Shown: one piece after another, positions 42,655 to 54,237 of the stretch
Layout: every line of letters begins with the position of its first letter
Position numbering within the stretch: position 1 is the first letter of the stretch
Assembly: GCA_021399445.1 (NCBI GenBank)
Contig: JAJTUQ010000008.1
Span: forward strand, 992,001 to 1,056,000
DNA from: Xylogone sp. PMI_703
Taxonomy: Eukaryota; Ascomycota; Leotiomycetes
DNA: 64,000 nucleotides
Reading direction: 5' to 3'
Notes under the pieces: model-generated
Told to the model about the DNA's origin: nothing
Seen by the model: only the letters and a program-made list of their open reading frames with translations
The model's database searches: none
Made by a program: the position numbers and the translations under genes

Positions 42655-43884
42655 TCATTTCTCTGTATCATCCTTCTTGTATTCTGGAGGTACCTCGGCG
42701 CAAGCTGCTGTATAGTTGGGATCTTGGGCAAACCAATCCTCGATGGTTTCATCGAAAGGGTTCGGGTCCCACATAATGTTTTCCCACTGTGTAGTTTTCT
42801 CAACAACGCGACGTTGTTTATCCGTGTACAGCTGCCCGCAGTCCGTCTCTATCTGGTCAATTTCTTCGAACATTCCTGCTGAAAAAATTTTCTCGAGAAT
42901 TTTAGCCGGTGGCTTCCCGGCTACAATATACGGAGCTGGTATCCATACGGCGTCGATGTTATCTTGCCGACGTTTACTCAAATTGTCGACTTTCTTGAGT
43001 TGGAGTAGTGATTCTTTATCCTGACAGACACTCAAAAGCATGATGTGCAAACCTCTATCGCCTTTGACGAACTTAGACTGGAAATCTGATATCACCTCTG
43101 TCAACATATCCAAATCTTTCAGTAGGCGGGAGATAATGAAGATAATATTTCTCCTTGGGGCTCTAGATTGTTTTCCTTCCTTTCGATGTTCTAAAGTAGT
43201 TGCGTACTTCTCCAGACACTCGGATGTCAATGGCCTCAGGTCCAAAGGCTTGCCAACATATGTCTTCGTCGCCAAATGCCATTGGCTTTTGAATTGTGAC
43301 AGAGTCATTTGATCCCAAGGTTCTCTATAATATTTCTCGAATATTGCAACAGCTTCATCCTTGAGTTCAGCGACAGCATCAAATCGTGAAATTTCTCCCT
43401 TCAGTATCTGAGCCTTGAGATTATCCCTTTTAAGTCTCAGACGAGACAAGATCTGTCTTTCCCCACCCTGTTCATCAAGTGAAATATTTACAATATCCGG
43501 CCAAGTCGTTGCAACAAAGACTCTGTGAATTGCAGCACTCTCGGGATCAGTCACATCCTCCTCGATAATTGGATGTATAAATGAAGCACCATATTCTTGA
43601 TTAGGATTTATTCTCATGGTGGATATTAGAAGCTTGGCCCAGGATGACACTGCTTGGCCTTCAATAGTGTTGTCTTTCTGGGTGTCATCGATATAGAGTT
43701 CGAATCGATCGACGGCTCCTTCCAGCGCTTTAATACGCATATCTGTACAATCTAACCGGATGGAGCCTCTATTTTGCTGAGAGGCATCCTTCGGTTCACG
43801 TTTGTTTCGGGCGTAATCGCTTTTATCATTAGGAACAGTCCGTAAAACGGTGTGTGCCGACGTGAGCTTCGACAAAAATCGCAT
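42655..43884 (-). CDS. Hypothetical protein, intact 409 aa
   Basis: A clean single-exon frame from ATG 43884 (a GTG six bases earlier is not the likely start). The protein is soluble and helical: a basic N-terminus, KALEGAVDRFELYIDDTQ, RVFVATTWPDIVNISLDEQ, YYREPWDQMTLSQFKSQWH, RRNIIFIISRLLKDLDML and a C-terminal acidic/aromatic region (WENIMWDPNPFDETIEDWF). No signal peptide, membrane span or known catalytic motif is seen. It is one of the few undamaged genes in a transposon-rich stretch, which suggests it is under selection or recently arrived. Function unknown. Confidence 0.75.
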   Translation of the reverse strand: MRFLSKLTSAHTVLRTVPNDKSDYARNKREPKDASQQNRGSIRLDCTDMRIKALEGAVDRFELYIDDTQKDNTIEGQAVSSWAKLLISTMRINPNQEYGASFIHPIIEEDVTDPESAAIHRVFVATTWPDIVNISLDEQGGERQILSRLRLKRDNLKAQILKGEISRFDAVAELKDEAVAIFEKYYREPWDQMTLSQFKSQWHLATKTYVGKPLDLRPLTSECLEKYATTLEHRKEGKQSRAPRRNIIFIISRLLKDLDMLTEVISDFQSKFVKGDRGLHIMLLSVCQDKESLLQLKKVDNLSKRRQDNIDAVWIPAPYIVAGKPPAKILEKIFSAGMFEEIDQIETDCGQLYTDKQRRVVEKTTQWENIMWDPNPFDETIEDWFAQDPNYTAACAEVPPEYKKDDTEK

Positions 43885-44734
43885 GTTCACTGTGACTGTG
43901 CGGATGTTACCAAGCTAGAATACAAGGAATAGGGTGCTTATTATGAACGGCTTACGTGATTGTGTCAACTGGATGAAGACTATAAGCTAGGTGAGTTATT
44001 CAAACAATATCTATGAAAATAATAGATGGTGTAAAATAGAGGCGGTGGTAACTGATATCTATCGAAACTTCTTGAGGGGCTTTTATCTTATACGGGGATT
44101 GTGGGCATCAGAATGCCTTATCAAAATGCCTAACATGCGCCCCTAACCCTGGAAGTCTCATGCTAAACACTAGCAAGTTCTAATCTTAGGGAGGTACTGT
44201 ACAGCTGTAAAGTGTTAATAGTGTATTAGCAAAGGGGAAGGCTGGGTGACGAACTTGTCCGCATTCAGCAGTAAGTTTTGCACCTGCTCAACGAAATGGC
44301 AACGTTAAGTACTCCTATAGTTGAGGGGTGAATGTCGGTGCCCTCGACCCCGTCTTCAACAAGACCGAATAAATGGGGCATTCGCGATGGAATCCTGGCT
44401 TGAGCAGTGGATCTAACCAATCTGGTCAACGTTGTCCATTGATTTGAATGATGCGGCCACCTTTGAAACCTATTTGGATTAGGCCCCTTAACTCCTTTGC
44501 CAGAAAAAGAATTAAGAAGCCGAGTCCAAACAGGCCCTTAGTCTCAATTTCAGTCAAAACGCCAAGATGAAAGGAACGTAAGCAGAAGTTTAAAAGTTGA
44601 ATACAAACAAGCCCCTAATTTAACCCAAAGCCAATATTATGTTCTTTTGGGACAGACAGAGACGGAGACATGTTAGTATTCAAATAATCAACCACTAAAT
44701 TGAGCCAATATGCTTGTACCCCATTAGAACACAC
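43885..44734. other. Intergenic, nothing recognised
   Basis: No reading frame of note. Short repeats of an ACAGGCCC/ACAAGCCCC-type phrase occur at 44530-44620. Confidence 0.35.
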
Positions 44735-45030
44735 TCAGTTAATCATGGGAATCCCCCATCTTCTAGACACAAGCTAAAACTCTGGGCTGTCGTGCACCTT
44801 TGTTTACGCGCATGGGTCTACTGCCACAGCCCCAGCCAACACATAATGACTCAAATAAACAATCCCAGCCTCCCGGTTTCAGATCTGAGGCTGACGAGCC
44901 GTTGCTTTAGAAATATGGCCGTTAGCACGATATTATCTGGCACAAATTGCGTGCTAGAGGGCCTGTTTGCAACAAATAGAGAGCCCCGATCGCTTATCCG
45001 TCTCACTGAACTGATTCCGATATGGTTCTG
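44735..45030. repeat. Dispersed repeat Y, copy 1
   Basis: About 300 bp matching 49705-49990 in direct orientation, with many transitions. Blocks such as CTTCTAGACACAAGC, CCAGCCTCCCGG and AACAAATAGAGAG are shared. Likely a decayed transposable element. Confidence 0.75.
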
Positions 45031-46217
45031 ATGGCGCGTTAACAAGCTATAATGAGTTTAGGTCTTCTAGTAGTCTGTGTACGGGAAGTTTTTCGATGCT
45101 GTGTGGGGGAGTTAGAATCAGCGACGGGTTATACGCACATATGAGCTTTTCATTAAACCTGTTAAATCAATATTTGTCAGAGTGCTGGTTGTATAGAGTG
45201 AAGGGACACCCAAGTGACTGAAGGCATATTAGCAGTTGTGGGCAGGAATCCGGCAGGCAGGAAACCGGTCGTACGCCGACACAAGTATTCAACAGTTGAG
45301 ATAGATACAACCTAGTCTCTAGCTCTGAGAAGGAGGAGACAGAGCCCTTCTTTGGGGAAAGGTCTCCATCTCCATCCACTGCGCTCATGTAACTTGTAAT
45401 CTGACAATATCTTACTTTTTCTCCTAAGAGGTACGCGTGTGAGCGCCAGGATGGATTGTTACGGCCACTTCCATCAGATTTGTGGCTTTAGTACCGTATC
45501 TTGCTGCTGCGCCATTTACTACCAAACCACAATAATGGAACATAGATCAAACGACTCGACGCAAAAGACTACAGAATCTTCTAGTCATGCTGTAGAAGAC
45601 GAGGCGTTACTACTTTTCATGAGGTATTGATTAGAATAGAGGATTACTCTGCCCAACTACCTTCGTCTTCAAAACCACAAGTCATTATAAACATGAGAGA
45701 TGCCGGGAGGATCCGCACATCTATTCCGAACTGCAAATTAGATAGACCCCCTATAGACTAACTGAGTCATACTAGCTGCTGCCTAGCCGCATCCATAATC
45801 TGTCACGTAAATACCTACAGAATAAATACTGAATTATAGAGGATGTCGCGGATTTTTCGAGGTCTCAGAAGTGTGGATGGCTGATTGGCTACAACCCCCA
45901 TCTACAAACATCCGCCACAAAATTCGTCGCGTTAACAAGGCAGATTGGGCAATCCACTAGATTGGCTGTTAACGAAGTTTGTGGTCATAAGCGTGGAGAT
46001 ATAGATAATCGAATGGGCAAGGTTTTAATGGGTACTGGGATTAGCTCGCGAGGCTTGGCTGGACCACTACTGTACTCCGTAGACAGAAGATATTAAGGCA
46101 AGGTGCACCCCAGACTCCTAGTATACGTTGACATTAGAGTTGGCGTGAAGGCGCTAACATATTTCACCTCCCCCAGGTCTTATGATTGCGCAGTTCATAC
46201 TAGTGAATTTTAGCACT
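45031..46217. other. Intergenic, nothing recognised
   Basis: ORFs up to 73 codons only, none convincing. Confidence 0.35.
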
Positions 46218-46759
46218 ATGCAGCTAGAGCCAACCAAGCCGCCGCAGCGTCGCCGAAGAGTCCGTACTTCATGCACAGAGTGTCGGAGGAAAAAGCAAAA
46301 GGTAATTCACAGTTTCACGTTAAGTTTATATCTTTATTGACCTATTTCCAGTGTAACCGAGGCCGACCATGTAGCAACTGTGCAAAACGATATCCGCCGG
46401 CTGTCTGCCGCTGCACTGATGAGTGAGTTCTGAAGTTCTGCTCTTTTCTAGTAGTTGAACTTGACGAAAATAACATTAAATTCTCTCCTAGACAATCACC
46501 GCCAGACATGGATGGAATTATGGAGTTTGAAGTTGTGGATAACCCGCTAGGAGCCGTAGAAGAGTCTTGCGGCTCATCGCCTAATTATTCTGAAGCTGAA
46601 ATGCATTTTACCAGTCCTACAACCAACGCTAATTGCTCAGTCTCTATATCCACCTCCCCAGGCGTAGTCACTGTTCCGGCTGTACTCAAGAAGTTCTCTT
46701 GTACATTTCCGGGATGCAACAAGGAGTATTCCAGATCTGAGCATCTTCAACGGCACTGA
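46218..46759 (+). CDS. Zn2Cys6 plus C2H2 transcription factor, truncated
   Basis: Exons 46218-46301, 46352-46422 and 46492-46759 join in phase to 140 aa. Residues about 19-48 form a Gal4-type binuclear cluster (CTECRRKKQK, CNRGRPCSNC, then CRC), after an Arg-rich stretch. An acidic/Ser linker leads to a C2H2 finger (FSCTFPGCNKEYSRSEHLQRH) that stops at TGA right after its first zinc-binding histidine, so the finger is incomplete. Fungal regulators with both domains exist, usually with a long downstream regulatory region, which is missing here. A MITE begins 17 bp after the stop, so truncation and insertion may be linked. The N-terminal cluster alone could still bind DNA. Confidence 0.7.
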
Positions 46760-46776
46760 AATATTAGCTGTATGCA

Positions 46777-47038
46777 GTACAGCCTCCCCCCCTAAATGTA
46801 TGTCTAGCTCGCCCCACTGGTGATGCTGTTGATGCCTCACTTCGGGAGCATAGGCCAAGGAACTCTGACCAATAAACGTCACAACTTGTTGGCAGAATTT
46901 TATGGAATTCAATAGAAAACACCAAAAGATACGACTCCTTATAAGGAAAGTGGTATCTCAAGATAGGAAGCAAAGCCAGGCATTCACATTGCCACCAGTG
47001 GGGCGAGCTAGACGTACATTTAGGGGGGGAGGCTGTAC
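46777..47038. mobile_element. MITE-like element with about 46-bp terminal repeats
   Basis: 46777-46823 and 46993-47038 are reverse complements with one mismatch, and weaker similarity extends inward another 25 bp. The arms begin TACAGCCTCCCCCC and the outermost TA on both sides could be a Tc1/mariner-type TA target duplication. No coding capacity. Confidence 0.75.
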
Positions 47039-47755
47039 AGAGAAGGTGTCCACTATGCAGAACCGCACCAGTAGTTGAAACCGTACGCAAAATCAGGAGT
47101 GCCGAAACGAGCATGTCTATAGACTTGGGAAAAGTCTGCCAGTTAATCTAGCCCTATGAATTGATTGAGTCATACATATTCCTATACACTAGTGGCTTAG
47201 CGGCGATGCAGTTAAACCCAACCTCATGGCCGTGGGATCTTTCTTCACGGATAATGTGGTTATCGGCTGTGTACTCGCCCGGCGAGCTGCCCAACCCGGC
47301 TAGACAACCAACCTTACACTTGTCAAATATCACGCAGATGGCCAACTTAGCTGTTTTTGGAAGATTATCTGATCAGGATCACCAGGAGATACATCGGCTC
47401 ATATCAACCTACTCTACACTAAGGCTTACAGCTTTAACCTCCCCTTTCCCCTTAATGACGCTGTGGTTTGTATACAAATTCCCCCGAGCAGAAATCTTTT
47501 AGTATTTGAAGGAGTTCTGCTCTAACTGAATATGTAAATAGATCAGGTACTAGTGCGATACTTTCATCTAGGGCTACTCGATAGGTAGGCTGCTTAATTA
47601 TTTAGGGAAGAGCACTGGAGCCCTACTCTCTTTCCCTTTGGACACCGCGCATAACCTCTCGATCGATCCCCAGTCTCCTTAAACCAAGCGATCCGTTTTC
47701 CCAATTCCAGCTGTCACTGTGCATAGCAAACCTTTGTGTACTTCAAGAACTCTCT
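47039..47755. other. Intergenic, nothing recognised
   Basis: No continuation of the zinc-finger gene beyond the MITE could be read. One 113-codon ORF (47161-47502, +) lacks recognisable features. Confidence 0.35.
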
Positions 47756-48514
47756 TCAACCTCTTAACCCCCTCAATATTGAATTTAGCATCCATTCAGA
47801 TTCGCCATCCTCCATATGTTTCCTGAACTCTTGATTCTTTAAGCGTTCCAGATTTCCCCGCAATATATTTTGTAGTTTAGTCCTGAAAAACCGAGACCCC
47901 GGTTGTTTGTCGGTGTTTATACCTCTATCCACCGAAGCAAATTTAAGCTCTGGTATTTTTGAGCCGGGAGGGAGGTGTCGGATGTATTCCTGCATATCCT
48001 CTCGCACTTCTTCCTCTTCTTCACTAAGAGGGTCTGGAAATCGAGGTAGTAATTTTACATTACCGGGTATCAGGTTCCCAATATCCTCCTCGGTAGAGTC
48101 CAATATTAAGGTAATTTCGTACAAGCTAGTGAACAAACCAGCGAATATATTTTCCCCGTTCTGGCTCCCGAGCCCTTCAAGTTCCGCAGAAGTCCAATGT
48201 TGAAAAGCATAGCAATCTAATGCTAGATAGCGAATACAACCCCATTTAAGCTCAGCAAGCGGGCCACAATATGGAAGATAGATCACATCCAAAACTGGAC
48301 AGAACCATATAAAGGGATCAATTTTGACATAATATCGTGAACTCCAATTTCGGGATTCTTGGCAAAGATGAAATGTAATAGGAGTTATAGCCCCGGTACA
48401 CCAACCTATCTTGTTCTCATCCCCCATGGTGCTACTATGTCGAAGTTCGATAACACGCGGAAAATGTGTTAACTCCCATATCTTACGACGGATTTCGACT
48501 GGCAAAGAGAACAT
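47756..48514 (-). CDS. 2EXR-domain protein
   Basis: An intact 252-aa frame starts at ATG 48514. The first 35 residues carry the 2EXR signature (SLPVEIRRKIWELTHFPRVIEL), followed by TFHLCQESRNWSSRYYVK and FCPVLDVIYLPYCG, the second conserved block. The 2EXR domain is a fungal F-box-related module of unknown biochemical role, abundant in Leotiomycetes and Sordariomycetes. The C-terminal part is acidic then basic (LSEEEEEVREDM, FRTKLQNILRGNLERL). The N-terminus is slightly shorter than usual but the gene appears complete. Confidence 0.8.
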   Translation of the reverse strand: MFSLPVEIRRKIWELTHFPRVIELRHSSTMGDENKIGWCTGAITPITFHLCQESRNWSSRYYVKIDPFIWFCPVLDVIYLPYCGPLAELKWGCIRYLALDCYAFQHWTSAELEGLGSQNGENIFAGLFTSLYEITLILDSTEEDIGNLIPGNVKLLPRFPDPLSEEEEEVREDMQEYIRHLPPGSKIPELKFASVDRGINTDKQPGSRFFRTKLQNILRGNLERLKNQEFRKHMEDGESEWMLNSILRGLRG

Positions 48515-49227
48515 TTCACAAGTGACTTTAACTTTCTAATTGGTCGCTAAAAGAATGTAAGTAAAAGCCCCCAACAGTCTCACGCGAGGATGAACACCAA
48601 AGCACAATGTAATAAGAATTAAAATTAGACGTTTTGACATACAGCAGAATCACCTCTTAAGTAAAACGTTCTTAACGCTTCAAAATTTGAAAGATATACT
48701 ATAAAGTCAATAGCTTTCTCGGGCGACTGTCCATAACAAAGAGTTCTAACTATACTTGTACGTTCAGTGGCTGCACCTCTTTTTATACTTAACTGTCTGT
48801 TGCACAGATAGCTTTTATCGCAGCCCTATTTCTTCTCTGTCGTACAGTACAAGCGGTGAAGCGGGGAATCGGATATTTTGGAGTCAATTGCGGGAATGAG
48901 CGCAAGATTGTGCAGTCCACACCAATCATCGATCGCATGTTTGACCGGTGCGAGGAGACTGCTCCGGTGGCGCCTTGTTTCGCTGGCTGCGGAGCACCCA
49001 GCGTGATGAGTGCTATCGGAAACCCTTTACGCTGGTTGCTCTCTAGGCCAGCACCACAAAGTATCGCCGATGAGTATTTTAGTATTGATGAAGACGAAGA
49101 CGAACTATCAACCAGTCTACCCCTTCATAACCTTCTATTGTCTAACAAAAGTTTAAATCTAACTCGATGCTGTATCACAGCCTACGGGTTCCAGAATCGA
49201 GACTGATGAGTGGAACGCATGGTTTAA
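48515..49227. other. Upstream region and doubtful ORF
   Basis: A plus-strand ORF of 116 codons (48856-49206) with an acidic IDEDEDELST patch has no recognised family. It abuts dispersed repeat X, so it may be element-derived. Confidence 0.3.
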
Positions 49228-49410
49228 AATAACGGTGCTGCTAGTGTGATTTGCCTGACTAGTTCCAGAATCAATTGATTTGTTCTTGTACTTATTTATG
49301 TCCACCGTGGTAACGTGGGATATATCACATCCTTGCAAGTATCAAATGCTTGGTTCGAGTGATTCATACATTTTTGTCAACAAGCTTGATTTGAGGCGTT
49401 ATCTGGCGTC
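49228..49410. repeat. Dispersed repeat X, copy 2
   Basis: Partner of 35415-35585, same orientation. Confidence 0.7.
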
Positions 49411-49704
49411 ATGCCCACATCAGGGATCCGCTGTATCAAACATGGCGCTGCCCGGTAATACTGGCAAGGGAGCCCCCGCAGACTAGAGGCTGTCCGCAGG
49501 TGTTGAAACGAGACAAGCACCACTCGAAGCTTTGCGGACCCAGTTATTTCCACTGAGTATGTACATCACTGCCTCAGTACCACTCCCTATATCCCTATAT
49601 GACAGGTTAATCAGTTTCAATTTCCGTGACTCACTACTGTGGGATGCCTTACGTCTCCATTTCTGCCTAAGCGGCTACAAGAGTTACCGCTCCCAATCTC
49701 ACAA

Positions 49705-49990
49705 ATTTCACGCTCAGCTAGTCATGGTAACCCCCCTTCTTCTAGACACAAGCCAGAGATCTAGTCTGCCGTGCGTCTTTCCTTACGCCCAGTCCCAGCC
49801 AGCACATAATAACTCAAATGAATGGTCCCAGCCTCCCGGCAGCCAGCCTCAGAAGACTGATCAGGTGTTGTTCTAAAATGTAACCGTTAGCACAATATTA
49901 GTCAACCTAGCACTATTTACATGTTAGAGGACCTGTTTGTAACAAATAGAGAGTATCGATCACCTATCCATCCGACTGAACCTCGTTTGT
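49705..49990. repeat. Dispersed repeat Y, copy 2
   Basis: Partner of 44735-45030, same orientation. A further short block at 49484-49512 is shared with 33450-33480, and one near 50263-50275 resembles the start of the 33.6-kb transposase relic, so 49.2-50.3 kb is a patchwork of the same elements. Confidence 0.75.
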
Positions 49991-51114
49991 TTTGTTGTTC
50001 ACGCTCCTGGACAAGATTTCAGAAGCCATCAGGTCATAGGCGCCATATATGGAGGAACTGGGTCTCTAGTTCTTGTATATGCTATGGGTTTATATATAAC
50101 TCGAGGGTCAGAGACGGACTGATCCTGGTTTACAAAGAGTTGGAACTAATGCGAACAGAACCGCAGCCATCGTTAGTAGACGTCAACGCGAACGTGGCAT
50201 CAACCGTAGGAAGATAGAGTACTACCAATACGCAACTGTATCGCGTTAGATCAAAGGAAAGCCACTATTGAGCTCAGCTCTGTATTTATTTAGCAGTTTA
50301 TTGCGGATTTTATGTATTGCCACTGCATAGATACCACAATAATGTGCACTTAGAGGCCAGTCCTAAAAACGCTAATAGAAAGTAGGTTTGCAAGTTATTT
50401 TGTCTTTTATTACTTAGACGTATACGCGTTTCTTAATAAGTCGCTATTCTAGCTTATAATGTTAGACTACTATAAGTTAGTCAGTCCTGCCTTTTCCTGC
50501 TGTATACTGACTAACTATATTTGATTCATAATTTTAGGTCAATCCCAATCAATAAACATAAAGAGCCATTACAGTACTGTAGCTATTCTTCCAACCATTT
50601 GCTTAGAAAGAATGGGCGGTCAGATTCTCGATTACTAGGGTACAGGCGAGAGAATGCTTCCTCAATTATGGGGGATGGTTCAACATAGCAGTAACATACT
50701 GTACCAACATCTAATGCATTCACTGGATTAGGCCACCAGGATCTTAGCACTTGAATAAGTTATCTGCGGTTCGACGGGGACGCCCTCCATGGTCTCTTAT
50801 ATCGCCATTGAATCTTATATAAGGCTGGGAGGCAATGATGGCTCGTATATACCAAGGCTAATAGTGAAGGAGGCCTTAAATATTGTAACTCTCTTCCAAC
50901 TCTTGATTAAAACAATCACAGTTTACTGCATCTTAGAGGATAGAAAGTTATTGCTTTGCTCTTTAGTTTGGATAGGTTTCTTGCATGCTCGAGCAGGCCT
51001 CGCAACTAGTTACTATTGTTAGACTTAATCTTAATCAAGTTATGGGCACAACGGATGGGAGGCAGTAATAAATCACCTACCAATTATCAACGAGGAGTCT
51101 GCTTCTTTCATCTC
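49991..51114. other. Intergenic, transposon debris
   Basis: No credible gene. Confidence 0.35.
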
Positions 51115-51962
51115 TCAATCCTTATCGACTCTCTCATTTCCTTGCCAGCTCACACTGTCCCACCATTGCGTCCGTACATCTGTGCGGTGCACAATTCTCA
51201 TCTGCATGCAGCCAGAAGCTGGACTCCGCAGCACCAAGCACTGATATTTGTGGCACACGGGGGTCCTTGCAGTGCTATGCCCACCAACAGGCGCTGCGCA
51301 AACTGGTGTTATTTCACCGGTATCGGTGTTCGTTAGGTAGTCAAAAGGAGTCCATAACTTCGGCAGGGACATCGACGATGCTAGCGGTGTCGAGTGACAG
51401 GCTTCGAGCATCGCTTGGTAGTTTTGGTTGGACGTGTTGAGTATAGCGGTTGATGGAACCGGTGTTGTGAGAGCTGCGTGAATGATTAGCACCTGAAAGT
51501 ATATTTATTAAGACTGCTGTTTCTGCTACCTCACCTCATTGATACTGATCCCCAGCGGAAGGGGTGCTTCTGAGGCTATGATCCACGACAGTCGAGAGAG
51601 GTTGACCAATTTGTCCTTCAACCGTGACGGGCTCCAGCTCCTTGCGCTTGTAACGGTCGCAGGTCTGTCGTGCTATCTTCTGGTTCCGTTTATCGATTGG
51701 ACATTGATGTGAACGAAGCCGTGTTGACCAGGCCGTAATTGGCGCAGGAAGAGGAGCGTTCTTCTGGCGAGATTAAGGATGACAGGATAGCTGACATGTC
51801 TTCGGAAGTTCGGTGGTCTGATGCTTCGCCAATCTTGAGAATATGCCTTTGGCATGGAGTGAGATCACGTGAATACTCGACTCTGTCATCGTGACAGTAG
51901 TAAATTGCGCCCCGTTGCATCCAATCATCAAATCCGTAAAACTCCAGGCCCGTGCTGATCAT
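51115..51962 (-). pseudogene. Hypothetical gene, disrupted
   Basis: On the minus strand a frame from ATG 51962 (MISTGLEFYGFDDWMQRG) passes by a one-base change of frame into a frame with one TAG near 51673, then continues through LVNLSRLSWIIASEAPLPLG and, across a possible GTGAGG...TTTCAG intron (about 51492-51533), into VLIIHAALTTPVPSTAIL and LWTPFDYLTNTDTGE. The coherent composition argues for a former gene of about 260 residues. The family is not recognised, and the break points are inferred. Confidence 0.35.
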
Positions 51963-52605
51963 GATTTAGATAGAAATGAGATTGGACTCATGATGTGGTT
52001 AGAATTGTGGAGAGTTTGATGCTTCGAGGAGTATGTGTTACACATAGAATAGTGCGGGTTCATATAGTATTTATATCAGCAGTGCAAAAATGACTGAAGG
52101 CCGGTGACAGGCCGATGACTGGCCGCTGCCTGAACACGTGGTCATCGGGCTACGGCACGCAGAGCCACAGGTGGCTAAACATGGATTGAATGGAAATTTA
52201 CGCTAATAATCACTGGTAATTATATACCACTAACCAAAAGCCGTTAGGCGCTTGATGAGAAGTACTATCGATAGTGGCGATTATGCATGAAAATGCATGG
52301 CACAGCAGCCACAACACTAATGACGATCTTCAGCATGGATAATAAGGCCCTAAAGCTCAGATAAAACTGTTTTATAAGTTCTAGAAGTGATAGGAGCTCA
52401 ATGTTGAAGCTGTGGTGAAAGGATTCTATTCTGCTATAACGGAAGACGCTCCATAAATCGGGCGCGATGACGACGATGCGACCGTAAATTTCCTAGGGAG
52501 TGGGTTTAGGGTGTTTAGAAGTGGTTAGAGCATACGATTCATTAAATTATATGGCAGATATCGATGTGTGTACAGAGTTTAAGATGCTTCAGGTCAAAGT
52601 ACCCC
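51963..52605. other. Intergenic, nothing recognised
   Basis: No gene, repeat or splice structure was seen. Confidence 0.35.
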
Positions 52606-53014
52606 TCAAATTTCCTCGCCACGGCGGTCTTCTCGGCACGGGCGGATAGACGTTAGCTGATACCGGAGACGTATGTTGGGGTCCGTTAAGAGGATGTGGA
52701 TCGCGTGGCATTCCACATGCTGTGTCTGTTTTTGATATGCTAATGTAGTCGCCTTGAAGTACACAGGGTGATGCGTATATTCCCGTCTAAGAGAACTTTC
52801 TCGTACCTTTAAGAGCTGCACGTATTGGCCATCTCAGCTGCTCCGTAGAGGATTGCTCGAAACGATTTTCTATTTTCTCGAACGTCAATTCTCTCCAAAT
52901 ATTATCTAGAAAATGGCCTCGTTGGGATTGATTATCACAGAAATGTAGCCGATTTTGGTAATTAGCCTGAGAATGTAATGAACTTGGATCCGTTTGAGAA
53001 ATCGCTATTGACAA
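52606..53014 (-). pseudogene. Hypothetical gene, frameshifted
   Basis: Two overlapping minus-strand frames (52787-53014 and 52606-52821) look like one protein: MSIAISQTDPSSLHSQ, HFLDNIWRELTFEKIENRF, then after a one-base shift RREYTHHPVYFKATTLAYQ and HAIHILLTDPNIRLRYQL. A GT...AG pair at the shift is only 20 nt apart, too short for an intron. No family recognised. Confidence 0.3.
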
Positions 53015-54237
53015 GTGTCAAGTTTCGATCCTTTCCGCGTTAAAAATTTGTGAATATTGGCACGAATGCGGAATTGTGTCGGGATATCCGTATGTAGGAT
53101 TTGGGGTGGTGTATTCTAGAAAATCGTGATATCCAGCTACCGCCGTCAGCGAAGGGTTGTGATAGGTGAGTCGCACAAGGCTGACCTATAGCACAATTAA
53201 GGATGTGACAAATAAAAAGTTAAGGCTGGATATCCAAAATAAAATACTAGCCAAGAAAGGGATAACGTGCTGTTGGGATGAATTGATGCCCCACGGAAAA
53301 GGAAAAAGAAAGCACTTGAAACATCAGGGATCTGTTGAATATTTGCTTTAGTTCGAGACTACTCCTTGCTTCCTGTGCCTCACACCGCTAATGACTTCTA
53401 TTCGCAAAACAATTGGTAAAATAAATAGTAACGCCAAAACAGAAATATATGTGCGAACAATATTCCAACTATTATTTACATTCGATTGATACAGCCCCAT
53501 TATAATATGACAGAGTAGCTTGACCAGCCCCTACATTGTCGCATAAGTTACGGTTGTATACAGTAATAATTGAGTGATCTGTGTGTATTCGGAGGTGTAA
53601 AGGTAGGTGGTCTATATATACAGCAAAATAGGGGGTTCGGTGATTGCCGGCGCTACGGCACGGCCACCATATTATGCAACATACATAGATTAAAACTTTT
53701 GAAACAAAAACAGACCCTCGAGACTCAACACCTGTACGTGGTGGGGACTACAAGCTTACGACACTGTGAGGATATGTTTGTAGAGCTAAGATATACATGG
53801 CTATATGAATATTCACACTGATTTTCTTAACTACATGAATAATAATGATTAAAATCAAAATATGAATACGTGAATATTCATGAATACGAATATGAATAAA
53901 GTTGATATTCATATTCGTATTATTCATATTCATTTCGAAGCCCTACCTGTCACGGAATTATTCATCAACACCTTACATTGTGTCTCTAGAGTTTGATTCT
54001 TTCTTCTTTGTGCTACGTCTTGACAGTGCTGTATCACGTATATGAGGGGATTTTAGATATTGCAAGGGTTAAATCTAGTTAGATAGCTAGAATAGCATTC
54101 GTACACATAGAATGTGAGGCTAGAATAAAACGACGGACGTAGTGAGGCTCGACACCGTAACTTAATTTCCCTTTGCGCTATTTATCAAATCGGCAGATAA
54201 AAATACCACCGGCAAGCTCTGAGGCAAATTAGGGAGT
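53015..54237. other. Intergenic, weak ORFs only
   Basis: A 61-codon frame at 53166-53351 (basic, KKLRLDIQNKILAKKG) is the only protein-like piece. AT-rich repeats follow. Confidence 0.3.
53853..53937. repeat. AT-rich palindromic repeat block
   Basis: GAATATTCA, GAATACGAATATGAAT and their reverse complements alternate, so the block can fold back on itself around the centre near 53905. Confidence 0.7.

Noticed and set aside
53820..53940. Telomeric or centromeric satellite
   Set aside because: The AT-rich palindromic words are few and do not match TTAGGG or form a long array.
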